Source: Oscillospiraceae bacterium
GTDB taxonomy: Bacteria; Bacillota; Clostridia; Monoglobales; Monoglobaceae
Length of the DNA stretch: 64,000 bases
Assembly (NCBI GenBank): GCA_015068655.1
Contig: SVKC01000001.1
Location: forward strand, 1-64,000
Direction of reading: 5' to 3'
In this document: one piece after another, positions 17,562-26,952 of the stretch
Layout of the letters: the number at the start of each line of letters is the position of its first letter
Numbering within the stretch: the first letter of the stretch is position 1
Position numbers and translations under genes: made by a program
Notes under the pieces: generated by a model
Told to the model about the DNA's origin: nothing
The model's input: only the letters and a program-made list of their open reading frames with translations
Databases searched by the model: none

Positions 17562-20500
17562 TTATTTTGTAATTTTTCCCGACATAGGCTTGATATTTGT
17601 AAGATTGTCTATGAACCAAGCCCCGGCTGTATAGCCTGTAATATCAGAAGGTAATGCCAAATCACTTGTAACAGAGAAATCATGGCTATCTGCCACATCA
17701 TAAAGTGTAACAGTTTCATAATCCACATCATAAAGACGACCTTCATTTGTATAAATAGCAAGAACCAATGTATAATCCTGTTCGCCTGCAACAGCCTGTG
17801 CAAGGGTTGCGTCTGCCGATACTTTGCTTCCTGCAACAAGATTTCCTATTGCAAAATCTGTGATGCTGTAAGGCATTGTTACAAGCACCTTGAAGGTCTT
17901 GTCTGCCTGTGTTGTTGCGCCCGACTGTGCTTCAACGCCCTTCTTTACGGTAATTGTATATTCACCGTCCTTGGGGTCTGCAAGAATAATGCTTAACTGC
18001 TTGCCTGTGTTGATATTGAGCGTTGTGCTGAAGTCAGCTGCGTTTCCGTCAGCATCTGTAATAGTTATAAGTTCATCCCACTTGTTTGTATTTGCCAGAG
18101 CTTCTTCAAATGTAAGTGAAATTGTCTCCTGAACATTCTTGATTTTGTCAGGTGTGAATTCAAGACCAATAGGTATAATCTTGATGTTATCAAATGTATT
18201 CTGTGCATTATTTACAGCAAATACAATCTTACCTGCACTTGGCGTCTGAATATTCTCTGCAACTGCTTTACTGATAAGGTTATCGCCATCATAAATACTG
18301 CTTGTAAGAGTTGTTCCCTTGATTTCAATTACCGCATGACGATTTGCATAATTATCATTCCAGTTGAGGTATTCACTTTCACCATAAGTTATATTTCCCC
18401 AATGATCATATTTAGCCACACCGGCTGTCATTGTGCTGATACCGTTTACCAATTCATAAGTATGTGTTGTACCATTGCCTGCACCAAGCTGAACTTCAAT
18501 ACCGTTGTAGTCTTCATCCATTCTGAGCATTATATAGGAATTCGCAACGGGACCTGTTGTGTAATCAAATTCAAGTCTGAAATCGCTCCAGTTGCTGTCA
18601 ACAATTGCAGCTCTCGGTGCATTTATATCAAATTTATGGCCATTGGCACTGCCTGTGAAGTTGAGAGAAGCACCATCTGTTGCACTTGTTCCCCAGAAAT
18701 CCTTAACATAAAATGTGTCCGTACCTGTGTTTGGACCATACTGTTCAAACTTTGCAAGTGATGCTGTTGCATTGGTAAAGTCTTCTGCGAAAATAACATC
18801 GCCTGACAATGATTCGGTTGTAAAGCTTGCTGTGAAATCACCGTATGTAATTGTATATGTTGTTTCATATTCAAGTGCATCTGTGAAGCAAAGCTTCAAT
18901 GTCTTGCCGTCAATAATCTTTCTAAATGCTGCCGCAGGTGAAATTGACACTGCATCAGCTACCTCTTCTGTTACAGCTTTTGCAAAAGTCAGCGCAACAT
19001 CCGACAATACGCTTACATCTGTGGCTTTGTCTACCGGAGTAATTGAATGTGGCGCGCCTCCCGCAAGGTCAGTAACCACGATATTATCAAAAGTATTTTG
19101 CGCACCATTGTTTGTAGCAAATACTATTTTACCTGCACTTGGTGTCTGAATATTCTCTGCAACTGCTGTGCTAATGAGGTTTTCGCCGTCATAAATGCTG
19201 CTTGTAAGAGTTGTTCCCTTGATTTCAATTACAGCATGACGGTTTGCATAATTATCATTCCAGTTGAGGTATTCACTTTCACCATAAGTTATATTTCCCC
19301 AATGATCATATTTAGCCACACCAGCTGTCATTGTGCTGATACCGTTTACCAATTCATAAGTATGTGTTGTACCATTACCTGCACCAAGCTGAACTTCAAT
19401 ACCGTTGTAGTCTTCATCCATTCTGAGCATTATATAGGAATTCGCAACGGGACCTGTTGTGTAATCAAATTCAAGTCTGAAATCGCTCCAGTTGCTGTCA
19501 ACAATTGCAGCTCTCGGTGCATTTATATCAAATTTATGACCATTGCTACTGCCGGTGAAGTTGAGAGAAGCACCTTCTGTTGCCTTTGTCCCCCAGAATT
19601 CCTTAACCAAAAATGTGTCCGTACCTGTATTGGGACCATACTGTTCAAACTTTGCAAGTGATGCTGTTGCATCAGTAAAGTCTTCATAGAAAAGAACATC
19701 TTCCATATTCATTTCAGTTTTGAAGCTTGATGTAAATTCACCCGAGGTAACTGTATATGTTGTATTGTATTCAAGTCCATCAAAATCAAGTGTAAGAGTA
19801 TTGCCGTCGATGTTGGGAGTATAGCTTGTTTCAGGTGAAACTGTTACAGCATCAGCCATAGCTTCTGTCACGTTCTTGCCATAAGTCAGAACAACATCAG
19901 ATGTTACACTAACATTATTTGTTCCGTTTGCAGGAGTAATTGAAACAGGGTCGTTGCTGGAAAGGTCTGTAACCACAATATTATCAAAAGTATTCTGTTC
20001 GTTATTTACGGCAAATACAATTTTACCTGCGCTTGGTGTCTGAATATTCTCTGCAACCGCTGTGCTGATAAGGTTTTCGCCGTCATAAATGCTGCTTGTG
20101 AGAGTTGTTCCCTTAATTTCAATTACCGCATGACGATTTGCATAATTATCATTCCAGTTTCTGTAAGCAGCTTCCCCGTACGTAATATTTCCCCAATGAT
20201 CATATTTAGCCACACCGGCTGTCATTGTGCTGATACCGTTTACCAATTCATAAGTATATGCTGTACCTGTACCTGCACCAAGCTGAATTTCAATACCATT
20301 ATAGTTTTCATCCATTCTGAGCATTACATATGAATTTGCAACAGGACCTGTTGTATAATCAAATTCAAGTCTGAAATCACTCCAATTGCTATCGGCTATG
20401 GCAGCTCTGGGTGCATTTATATCAAATTTATGACCATTGCTACTGCCGGTAAAGTTGAGAGAAGCACCTTCTGTTGCCTTTGTCCCCCAGAATTCCTTAA

Positions 20501-20681
20501 CCAAAAATGTGTCCGTACCTGTATTGGGACCATACTGTTCAAACCTTGCAATAGCGGCTGTTGCATCCGAAAAATCTTCTTCAAACAAAACTGTTCCTGT
20601 TGCATCCGCCGATACGGGCACAACAACAAGTGTCGCACACATAGCCAAAGCCAACATAATACTTAAAACTTTTTTTAACAT
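17562..20681 (-). CDS. Secreted protein with three near-identical jelly-roll-like domains
   Basis: A 1039-residue secreted protein (signal peptide VLSIMLALAMCATLVVVPVSA). It contains three copies of a roughly 205-residue beta-sandwich-like unit (each with ARFEQYGPNTGTDTF or a close variant, FRLEFDYTTGPVANSY, AKYDHWGNITYGE, SAGKIVFAVNN). Copies 1 and 2 are each followed by a Big_5/Ig-like domain (SITPANGTNNVSVTSD, SITPVDKATDVSVLSD). After copy 3 come Ig-like and C-terminal regions. The units resemble laminin-G/concanavalin-type carbohydrate-binding folds, so a multivalent glycan-binding surface protein is likely. No SLH or sortase signal is visible; attachment may depend on the SLH proteins encoded downstream. 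Confidence 0.8.
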   Translation of the reverse strand: MLKKVLSIMLALAMCATLVVVPVSADATGTVLFEEDFSDATAAIARFEQYGPNTGTDTFLVKEFWGTKATEGASLNFTGSSNGHKFDINAPRAAIADSNWSDFRLEFDYTTGPVANSYVMLRMDENYNGIEIQLGAGTGTAYTYELVNGISTMTAGVAKYDHWGNITYGEAAYRNWNDNYANRHAVIEIKGTTLTSSIYDGENLISTAVAENIQTPSAGKIVFAVNNEQNTFDNIVVTDLSSNDPVSITPANGTNNVSVTSDVVLTYGKNVTEAMADAVTVSPETSYTPNIDGNTLTLDFDGLEYNTTYTVTSGEFTSSFKTEMNMEDVLFYEDFTDATASLAKFEQYGPNTGTDTFLVKEFWGTKATEGASLNFTGSSNGHKFDINAPRAAIVDSNWSDFRLEFDYTTGPVANSYIMLRMDEDYNGIEVQLGAGNGTTHTYELVNGISTMTAGVAKYDHWGNITYGESEYLNWNDNYANRHAVIEIKGTTLTSSIYDGENLISTAVAENIQTPSAGKIVFATNNGAQNTFDNIVVTDLAGGAPHSITPVDKATDVSVLSDVALTFAKAVTEEVADAVSISPAAAFRKIIDGKTLKLCFTDALEYETTYTITYGDFTASFTTESLSGDVIFAEDFTNATASLAKFEQYGPNTGTDTFYVKDFWGTSATDGASLNFTGSANGHKFDINAPRAAIVDSNWSDFRLEFDYTTGPVANSYIMLRMDEDYNGIEVQLGAGNGTTHTYELVNGISTMTAGVAKYDHWGNITYGESEYLNWNDNYANRHAVIEIKGTTLTSSIYDGDNLISKAVAENIQTPSAGKIVFAVNNAQNTFDNIKIIPIGLEFTPDKIKNVQETISLTFEEALANTNKWDELITITDADGNAADFSTTLNINTGKQLSIILADPKDGEYTITVKKGVEAQSGATTQADKTFKVLVTMPYSITDFAIGNLVAGSKVSADATLAQAVAGEQDYTLVLAIYTNEGRLYDVDYETVTLYDVADSHDFSVTSDLALPSDITGYTAGAWFIDNLTNIKPMSGKITK
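18184..18783 (-). repeat. Repeat copy A (third domain of the triple-repeat protein)
   Basis: About 600 bases encoding the third jelly-roll-like domain. Its middle (18361-18600) differs from copy B (19261-19500) at only two positions out of 240, including synonymous sites. Confidence 0.9.
19081..19683 (-). repeat. Repeat copy B (second domain)
   Basis: Encodes the second domain, offset about 900 bases from copy A. It is a mosaic: its middle is almost identical to copy A, while 19531-19650 differs from copy C (20425-20544) at about one or two bases in 120. Confidence 0.9.
19978..20577 (-). repeat. Repeat copy C (first domain)
   Basis: Encodes the first domain after the signal peptide. Its middle has diverged more from A and B (for example about 13 changes in the 40 bases from 20155), but its N-terminal-coding end is nearly identical to copy B. 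Confidence 0.9.
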
Positions 20682-20717
20682 TTTTTATTCCTCCTTGATT
20701 TTAAATCGTTTCCGATT

Positions 20718-22073
20718 TTATTTTAACAAATCTTTCAGCTCTGTCTTTTCCTCTGCTGTCAGAGCACCGTCCGATATGAAAACATATCCGTCGAGGTAAT
20801 CTACTGTTTTTCCAACCGATTCCGCAATCACACGCACCGGCACAAACATTCTGTCATATTGAACGGCAGTCTTGCAATTACTCACAAACCAATCGTCATC
20901 AAGCTTATACTCCGCAAATCCCTCGGTGAATTCCATATTACATTCATCAAAGGCAAGAATGGCTTTTTTGTTTTTCTCATCATATGACACAACAGCACCC
21001 AACTGTTCCGAAATGAACCGCAAGGGTACAAGAGTTCTGTCCGACTCGGTGTACGGGGCAACATTTGCATTATTTTCATCAATTGCAATCACCTTTCCGT
21101 CTGCAAATGCCCATGAGCTTCCAAGCTTGAGAACAATTGCCCCCTCTGTAGCCGAAGCTTCACCCTTACCGCCGCTTTGAGCTATTGTGGGCTCAACCGC
21201 ACGCAGGCTGAGTTTTGTTCCGTCCCAGCACAGGAGATTGAAGTAACCTTCATCAAGAATTTCATAACCAAGCTCATCTGTATACGAAAATAATTCTTTT
21301 CCATCAACAGTGGTTGTTATTATTTTTGTGTCGCCATCCTTCACAACATCAATCTTCACTCTGTGCCATTCGCCGGGAGTCATTATTTCAGTTTCCGCTG
21401 TACTGACAATCGACTGACCGTCCGAACCGTAACGCTGGAATTCATAGTTTGTTCCTCTGAACAGAACCATATATCCTCCCACGCCCGTCTGCCAGTTGGG
21501 TGCCTGAGTCATTGTTGTAAGCATACTGAAGGCTATGAACCCTGTACTCCATTTTTCAGGAGCTTCGATTTTGAAGTCAAACTCATATGTTTCACAGCCA
21601 AACTTTCTTGTGGCATAACCAAAGGTTTTCTCACTTGCAATCGAGGAGCTCGACACCTCAAAATCAATGCTCTTTTCTTCAGCATTATATGCTGTTGCAC
21701 CAAGCACCGCATCCCAGCCGCGATAATCCACAATTGCATCCGACATATTTGTTATCTGCTCTGCCTTGAAGCTGTCATAGAGGTCATAGTTTGGCGGGTC
21801 AATCTGTTCACCGTTGAAGGTATAGCCCTCAAAAAGCTCCTTGTTTGAACCCGGAAGTTCTGTATTGAAATACATATTTCCCCAGTCCTGCTGGTCGTCA
21901 AAGGGAAGCTTTGCCGAAATATCTTCCTTTTTGTCAACTTCATCTGTCGCCTCTGTTGTCGCATCAACATTGTTTTGCTTTGTCTGCATATACCGTGTAG
22001 CAAACGCTGTCTGTGAAATAAAACACAAACACAATCCGCACACCAGAAGTCTTTTTAATTTTTTCACCAACAT
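20718..22073 (-). CDS. Secreted protein with LamG-like and copper-amine-oxidase-N-like domains
   Basis: A 451-residue secreted protein (signal peptide VCGLCLCFISQTAFA). Residues about 75-290 look like a concanavalin-type jelly roll (YEFDFKIEAPEKWSTGFIAF, PGEWHRVKIDVVKDGD). The C-terminal 130 residues form a copper amine oxidase N-terminal-type module, recognised by RTLVPLRFISEQLGAVVSYD and RMFVPVRVIAESVGKTVDY. In Bacillota this module is a common extracellular wall- or ligand-binding unit and does not imply oxidase activity. The gene sits between the beta-helix genes and the triple-repeat gene, and its jelly roll may share ligands with that protein. Confidence 0.85.
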   Translation of the reverse strand: MLVKKLKRLLVCGLCLCFISQTAFATRYMQTKQNNVDATTEATDEVDKKEDISAKLPFDDQQDWGNMYFNTELPGSNKELFEGYTFNGEQIDPPNYDLYDSFKAEQITNMSDAIVDYRGWDAVLGATAYNAEEKSIDFEVSSSSIASEKTFGYATRKFGCETYEFDFKIEAPEKWSTGFIAFSMLTTMTQAPNWQTGVGGYMVLFRGTNYEFQRYGSDGQSIVSTAETEIMTPGEWHRVKIDVVKDGDTKIITTTVDGKELFSYTDELGYEILDEGYFNLLCWDGTKLSLRAVEPTIAQSGGKGEASATEGAIVLKLGSSWAFADGKVIAIDENNANVAPYTESDRTLVPLRFISEQLGAVVSYDEKNKKAILAFDECNMEFTEGFAEYKLDDDWFVSNCKTAVQYDRMFVPVRVIAESVGKTVDYLDGYVFISDGALTAEEKTELKDLLK

Positions 22074-22117
22074 TTCTCCTTTCCTGATTTTATTTATATA
22101 ACTTTAATAATTTTTCA

Positions 22118-24763
22118 TTATTTGCGGTAATTGTCCTTATATGTACCAATGCTGTCATAATCAATTGGCTCAAATCCGCTGATTTCACTGTAAATCGGCG
22201 AATCTGTTCTGAGATTGTAATTACCCTTTGTTTCATCAACAAATCCAAGGTCGCTGTTTATCACCTTATTGCTAATGAATTTGATATTAAGGCTCTTTCC
22301 GCTGCTGTCAACTGGATTGTCAACATATATTCCTTTTGCATATTTCGCAGTTTTATCCTCTGACCATCTGTCAAAGAAGCTCACCCCGTGATTGTGAATT
22401 ACGTTGTTTTTGTAGCTTATATCCGCAGGGTATCTCGCATTGTCACTTTCAATATCAAGAGCATCAAGCTCAGGATATATCTCCTTGTACGGCTCGGAAT
22501 GAATGGGGAATAGCTCTATAAACGAAAGTGTATTGTTCCACGCCGTATCGCCCGCATACTGGTGAACTCCGCAAGGATACATATATGTGTAATAGCCCGT
22601 ATTCTTTTCAGGAATATCCATCAGAATATTGTTCTCAAACTTGATTCTCCGTCCGCCGTTGCTGAGCAAGGGCACATCCACATTTCGGAATATATTTCCC
22701 GTAATCTCAAAGCCCGAAGACAACTCATCAAGGTAAACCCCGACTGTACTGCCGCTTATGGGTGCGTCCTTTCCTTCCAGATTATAGAATTCATTATTCC
22801 TGATGATGTTTCCTGCACCTGTATACCAATGATAGGAATAAATTGCTCCATAGTCCGAGGCATCAAGACAAACATCATGGAACTTGTTGTTCTCAATCAA
22901 TGTTGTGAAACCAACGCTTCCGACTGCAACAGTGGTTGCATCAAAGAACTCGTTGTTTCTGATATATGCACCCACACTCCAATCAAGGTCAATGGCTGGA
23001 CTGTATGCTCTTGCCTGCTTTGCGTAATTGAAGATTTTATTGTTTTCAATCACCGTCTTGCTGTCCTCAAGGGTGTTCCAATTCTTATTACTTACTCTGA
23101 TTGCCTTCTGTGCCACATCATGAATGTCCGATGAATATATTCCGCAATCCGAAGTATTCAGGAACTCAACAGCATTATCTCCGAAATCGGTGATTTCGCA
23201 TCCTTTGATTTCACAGCCTGTTGAATTTGATACAACAACGCCACGTCCGAGACCGCTGCGGATTTTGATTCCGTCAATCACAACATTTTGGCATTTTTCA
23301 AGGGTTATAAGAGCATTTTCATTAAAACTCACATATGCATCCTCTATGCTGTCACCCTTTGGCGGATAAACATAGAGCTTGTCGGTATTTTTGTCAATGA
23401 ACCATTCTCCCGGTGCATCAAGCTCTTCAAGAAGGTTATAAACAAAATACCATGCATCGTCTACCGCATTATATGTGGGTGTATTGTTTGACACAACAGT
23501 ATTACCACTCACTGAGCTTATTTTCAAGGTATCCTCATGCCAGTTATATTTCCAGTAACCAAACAGATGTGCATTATCTGCCGTTGCCCAGTTTGCTGTA
23601 CCGTCATAATCTGTGGTGAAGCTCAATCCGCTGTCGGTTTTGTTGATGCTCACAACCTTCGCAAACTCATCATTGTTGGGCCATCTTGCGTTTGTGCACA
23701 TTTCACCGTTGATGTTGAAGCTCACTCTTGGTGTATGTTTTCCGCTTCCCGAACGCAGAACCTCTTCGCCATAGCCTTTGTATCCGTCTGCTCCAAGGTT
23801 GTATTCATATACCTTGCCCTGTGCTGTCGCCGGAATTCTGCTGTCTGTTGAAATACTGAATTTTTCTGCCGGCAGATTTGTCTCACCTGTTATAACAGCA
23901 TTGTCACCAAGAGCTGTTATGCGGATGTTGTTATATCCCTTCAAGGTCAAGCCCGAATTTTCCACGGCATATTCACCATCCGCAAGGCATATCACGGCAT
24001 TTTCAATCCCGCCGTAATATACACGGTTGAGTGCCACCTGAATTGTCTTGAGAGGCTTTTCTGCACTGCCGTCACCGTTCTCGTCATTTCCCTTTGGTGA
24101 TACGTATATCGCATCACCTTTTTTAATGTCATAACTAAGTGTTTCAAAATACGGCTGCATATTCTCATCAAAAACAAAAATTTTCATTTCCTGTGCCGTG
24201 ATTTCTTCAGGGGCATACAGCTTTATACTCAGGCTCTCCCTGTCCTCCGTATCTGCCTCAGGTACGTAACTTTTTGCTTCAAGAAGCACTCCGTTTTCGT
24301 CATACACAGCGGTCAATACTGCATATATTTTTGCTCTTGTGTCGTTATCATTAAGCTCCAGCTTGAGAACATCTCCAAAGCCGATTTCTGTACCGCCGTC
24401 CGATACATACATTCCTGTCAGTATGTGTTCACCAACCACATTGCCGGGTCTTGGTGCATCCACAGTTTTTTCCGCAATGCCCGTTCCGTCATTGACCAGA
24501 ATTTCCATATTCTGACCATAATCATCAATGGGAGTCTTCTGCACGAAAGCATTGTCTATATCCTCTATAAGATTGATATATTCAATATTTCCGTCAGCAT
24601 CCTTGACTACCACAGATGCCTTACTGCCCTCAGCCGTACCCTGAACCGACATTTGATTATCCTCAGAATCGGGATAAATTCGGTCAATGGAAACAGCATG
24701 AGCACTTGTTGGAATCAGCATCGCCAGCAACAATGCCACGGCTCTTATACTCTTTATTTTCAT
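22118..24763 (-). CDS. Secreted right-handed parallel beta-helix protein (second of pair)
   Basis: An 881-residue secreted protein with signal peptide (AVALLLAMLIPTSAHAV). Residues about 1-220 are a beta-rich accessory region. The beta-helix begins at YVSPKGNDENGDGSAEKPL, the usual entry of this fold in polysaccharide-active proteins. Successive coils are rich in N-N-x-(I/F) ladders such as VIENNKIFNYA, IRNNEFFDATTV, LIENNKFHDVC and IIRNNEFYNLEG. The fold is shared by polysaccharide lyases and some glycosidases, but no catalytic residues can be assigned. It has the same ending pattern (F-x-P-I ... I-G-x-Y-x-x-x-Y-R) as its neighbour at 24770, seven bases upstream. Confidence 0.85.
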   Translation of the reverse strand: MKIKSIRAVALLLAMLIPTSAHAVSIDRIYPDSEDNQMSVQGTAEGSKASVVVKDADGNIEYINLIEDIDNAFVQKTPIDDYGQNMEILVNDGTGIAEKTVDAPRPGNVVGEHILTGMYVSDGGTEIGFGDVLKLELNDNDTRAKIYAVLTAVYDENGVLLEAKSYVPEADTEDRESLSIKLYAPEEITAQEMKIFVFDENMQPYFETLSYDIKKGDAIYVSPKGNDENGDGSAEKPLKTIQVALNRVYYGGIENAVICLADGEYAVENSGLTLKGYNNIRITALGDNAVITGETNLPAEKFSISTDSRIPATAQGKVYEYNLGADGYKGYGEEVLRSGSGKHTPRVSFNINGEMCTNARWPNNDEFAKVVSINKTDSGLSFTTDYDGTANWATADNAHLFGYWKYNWHEDTLKISSVSGNTVVSNNTPTYNAVDDAWYFVYNLLEELDAPGEWFIDKNTDKLYVYPPKGDSIEDAYVSFNENALITLEKCQNVVIDGIKIRSGLGRGVVVSNSTGCEIKGCEITDFGDNAVEFLNTSDCGIYSSDIHDVAQKAIRVSNKNWNTLEDSKTVIENNKIFNYAKQARAYSPAIDLDWSVGAYIRNNEFFDATTVAVGSVGFTTLIENNKFHDVCLDASDYGAIYSYHWYTGAGNIIRNNEFYNLEGKDAPISGSTVGVYLDELSSGFEITGNIFRNVDVPLLSNGGRRIKFENNILMDIPEKNTGYYTYMYPCGVHQYAGDTAWNNTLSFIELFPIHSEPYKEIYPELDALDIESDNARYPADISYKNNVIHNHGVSFFDRWSEDKTAKYAKGIYVDNPVDSSGKSLNIKFISNKVINSDLGFVDETKGNYNLRTDSPIYSEISGFEPIDYDSIGTYKDNYRK

Positions 24764-24769
24764 CTCGCT

Positions 24770-26938
24770 TTACCTCCTGATTTCCGTACGGTATTCATCC
24801 GTATAAAGACCAATATCTTCAAATGGAATAGGCTTAAATTCAGGAATATCCCTAAACACAACCGAATCCTCTTTCAACGTAAAGTTTTTGTTTTCCATAT
24901 CAACAAAGCCTATATCCTCACCTGCCTGATATTCAACATTGTTTTCAATGGTAACATGTTTTTTTGTTTCCTCATCAAAGATAAAATACATACCGTTATA
25001 GAAAACATTATTATCAAAATAGCTGTTATAAGGATAAAGATACACATCATCCTCGTTCACATGATACAGTTCGGGATACTTCTTCTGATAAGCCTCTGAC
25101 TGCACAGGGAATAAACCTCTCCAGCTTTCTTTTGAAGCCCAGTCGCCCCAGTTATATGCATGAGAATACAACGACATTGGTTCTTTCACATCCGTTGGAG
25201 TGTTCAGAACTATATTGTTTCTGAAAATGTTTCTGTGACCGCCATTCATCAGAAGTGCTCCGTTAACATTGTCAATAATATTTCCGTAAGCTGTATTTCC
25301 GCTGGACAGCTCATCAAAGTATATTGCCGGAGTCCAGCCCGAAAGCCCTGTACCCTTTGTATCGTGCAGATAATTATATCGAATAATTACGCCAGCCATA
25401 TTATACTCCCAGTAAGAATACATCATTCCCATATCCGCCGCCGTCTGGCACACGTCATAAATCTCGTTGTATTCATAAATCCCCGTATGTCCGCCAAAGC
25501 CTATTGCATTACAAGGTCCGTCATGAATAACATTGTGGGCAACATAAATACCCGTACTGTAGCCCGTCTCTATTGCACCGTTATATATTGTGTTATACTG
25601 TGCATACTTTTCGATGTAGTTGTTGACAGCATAACAATTTCGGTTTTCAAGGTTTTGCCAGTCGTTACAGTCAAATTCTATACAGGTTGAACCCATATTG
25701 TAAAAATCACTCGACAGCACGCCTGAATAGTCGCAGTCGCTGAACATAACACCAACAAGCTGAATCCCTTCAAAATCACAGCCAAACATCTGCACATAAT
25801 CACAGCCGTTTGCGTCAACAACACCGCCCAGGCTGTTTTTGAAGCTCAAGTTTTCAAAGGTCACATAATTACAGTTGTCAAGGTCAAACATCAAATCCGC
25901 ATATGTCAGGATTTCCATATGAGAATCTTCCGTTATCTTTTCCGTGGGATAGAAATACAGTATATCCGTATCATCATCCACGTACCACTCACCGGGGGCA
26001 TCCATTTCCTGAAGAAGATTGAATACGTAATACATACCGTCTCTCACAACACTGAACGATGCGGGGCTTTCGGTAAACACCATATTTCCCTGAACGGTTT
26101 TGATACGGGTTGAATCAACAGCCCAGCCATACCTCCAGTATCCATATAGCCATGCATCCTTTGCATCGCCCCACGCTTCAACCCTCGGAGCATCAGAGCT
26201 GAACACAAAGCCCGGCAGCCCTTCAAGGCTGGGAACCATTCCCGAACCGTTGTTATACTTTGAGCCATACCACTCTATCCCGGGATAATAAACCGTTCCC
26301 ACTTTGGCAAATTCATCGCCATTGGGCCATCTTGCACACACCAAGTCCTGACCGTCAAAAACAATCTTTGCCTGTGGCTTGGAATCGTACACGCCATAGT
26401 ACGTCTGAGGAACATAACCTGTTCCGTAAATTCCCTGCTCTCCCAAATCAATCTCGTATATCTCGTTGCGAGCTTCTTTTGGAATCTGTTTTAAAATGTC
26501 CTTGTTCTTCACCTTTGTTGCCTTTGAGACATCAACATTTTCTGCGCCTACAAAGACCGGTTTTTCTCCCTCAAAAGCTGTGATTACCAACGGAGTTTCC
26601 GCAGTACCCGAATCCTTCGCCGTCATTACCACAGGCTCCGTAAACATATAGTTGCCACCGCGCATAACAATCTTTACGCAGGAATAAGTTCCGTCCTTGG
26701 GGATTGTTTCAGCCTTTGCCAATGCCTTTGCCACAGTTCCGTATGGTCTTTCAAAGCTTCCGTCACCCTTGCCGTCAGGTGCAACAAAAATTGTATAGGC
26801 ATTGCTGTCATCATACCTTGACGGCTTTACCCACTTTGAACTTCCACCTTCGTCTGACGCAAAGCTCTGCATTGGAGCAAATACCGAAGCAAGGCAAAGA
26901 ATCATGCTCAATATTATTGAAGTTTTTTTGATGCGCAC
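24770..26938 (-). CDS. Secreted right-handed parallel beta-helix protein (first of pair)
   Basis: A 722-residue secreted protein with signal peptide (LSMILCLASVFAPMQSFA). The beta-helix starts early (FVAPDGKGDGSFERPYGTVA) and continues through coils such as CDYVQMFGCDFEGI, VIRYNYLHDTKGTG and NIFRNNIVLNTP. It is a paralogue of the 881-residue protein that follows: both share the middle block DAPGEW(Y/F), the INGG/MNGGHR region and the C-terminal ending. The pair directly follows the sugar-binding lipoprotein gene (14-base gap), so it probably cleaves or binds the glycan whose fragments are imported. Lyase or hydrolase activity is plausible but not shown. Confidence 0.85.
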   Translation of the reverse strand: MRIKKTSIILSMILCLASVFAPMQSFASDEGGSSKWVKPSRYDDSNAYTIFVAPDGKGDGSFERPYGTVAKALAKAETIPKDGTYSCVKIVMRGGNYMFTEPVVMTAKDSGTAETPLVITAFEGEKPVFVGAENVDVSKATKVKNKDILKQIPKEARNEIYEIDLGEQGIYGTGYVPQTYYGVYDSKPQAKIVFDGQDLVCARWPNGDEFAKVGTVYYPGIEWYGSKYNNGSGMVPSLEGLPGFVFSSDAPRVEAWGDAKDAWLYGYWRYGWAVDSTRIKTVQGNMVFTESPASFSVVRDGMYYVFNLLQEMDAPGEWYVDDDTDILYFYPTEKITEDSHMEILTYADLMFDLDNCNYVTFENLSFKNSLGGVVDANGCDYVQMFGCDFEGIQLVGVMFSDCDYSGVLSSDFYNMGSTCIEFDCNDWQNLENRNCYAVNNYIEKYAQYNTIYNGAIETGYSTGIYVAHNVIHDGPCNAIGFGGHTGIYEYNEIYDVCQTAADMGMMYSYWEYNMAGVIIRYNYLHDTKGTGLSGWTPAIYFDELSSGNTAYGNIIDNVNGALLMNGGHRNIFRNNIVLNTPTDVKEPMSLYSHAYNWGDWASKESWRGLFPVQSEAYQKKYPELYHVNEDDVYLYPYNSYFDNNVFYNGMYFIFDEETKKHVTIENNVEYQAGEDIGFVDMENKNFTLKEDSVVFRDIPEFKPIPFEDIGLYTDEYRTEIRR

Positions 26939-26952
26939 TCACATCACCTCAC

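Noticed and set aside
19047-19661. Plus-strand frame of 204 codons that repeats with similar frames at 18336 and 20130
   Set aside because: The repetition only mirrors the triplicated domains on the opposite strand; Cys-rich and without start signals.
17562-20681. CRISPR-like or tandem short repeats
   Set aside because: The repeats are three 600-base in-frame protein domains, not short spaced direct repeats. No CRISPR array was seen anywhere in the window.
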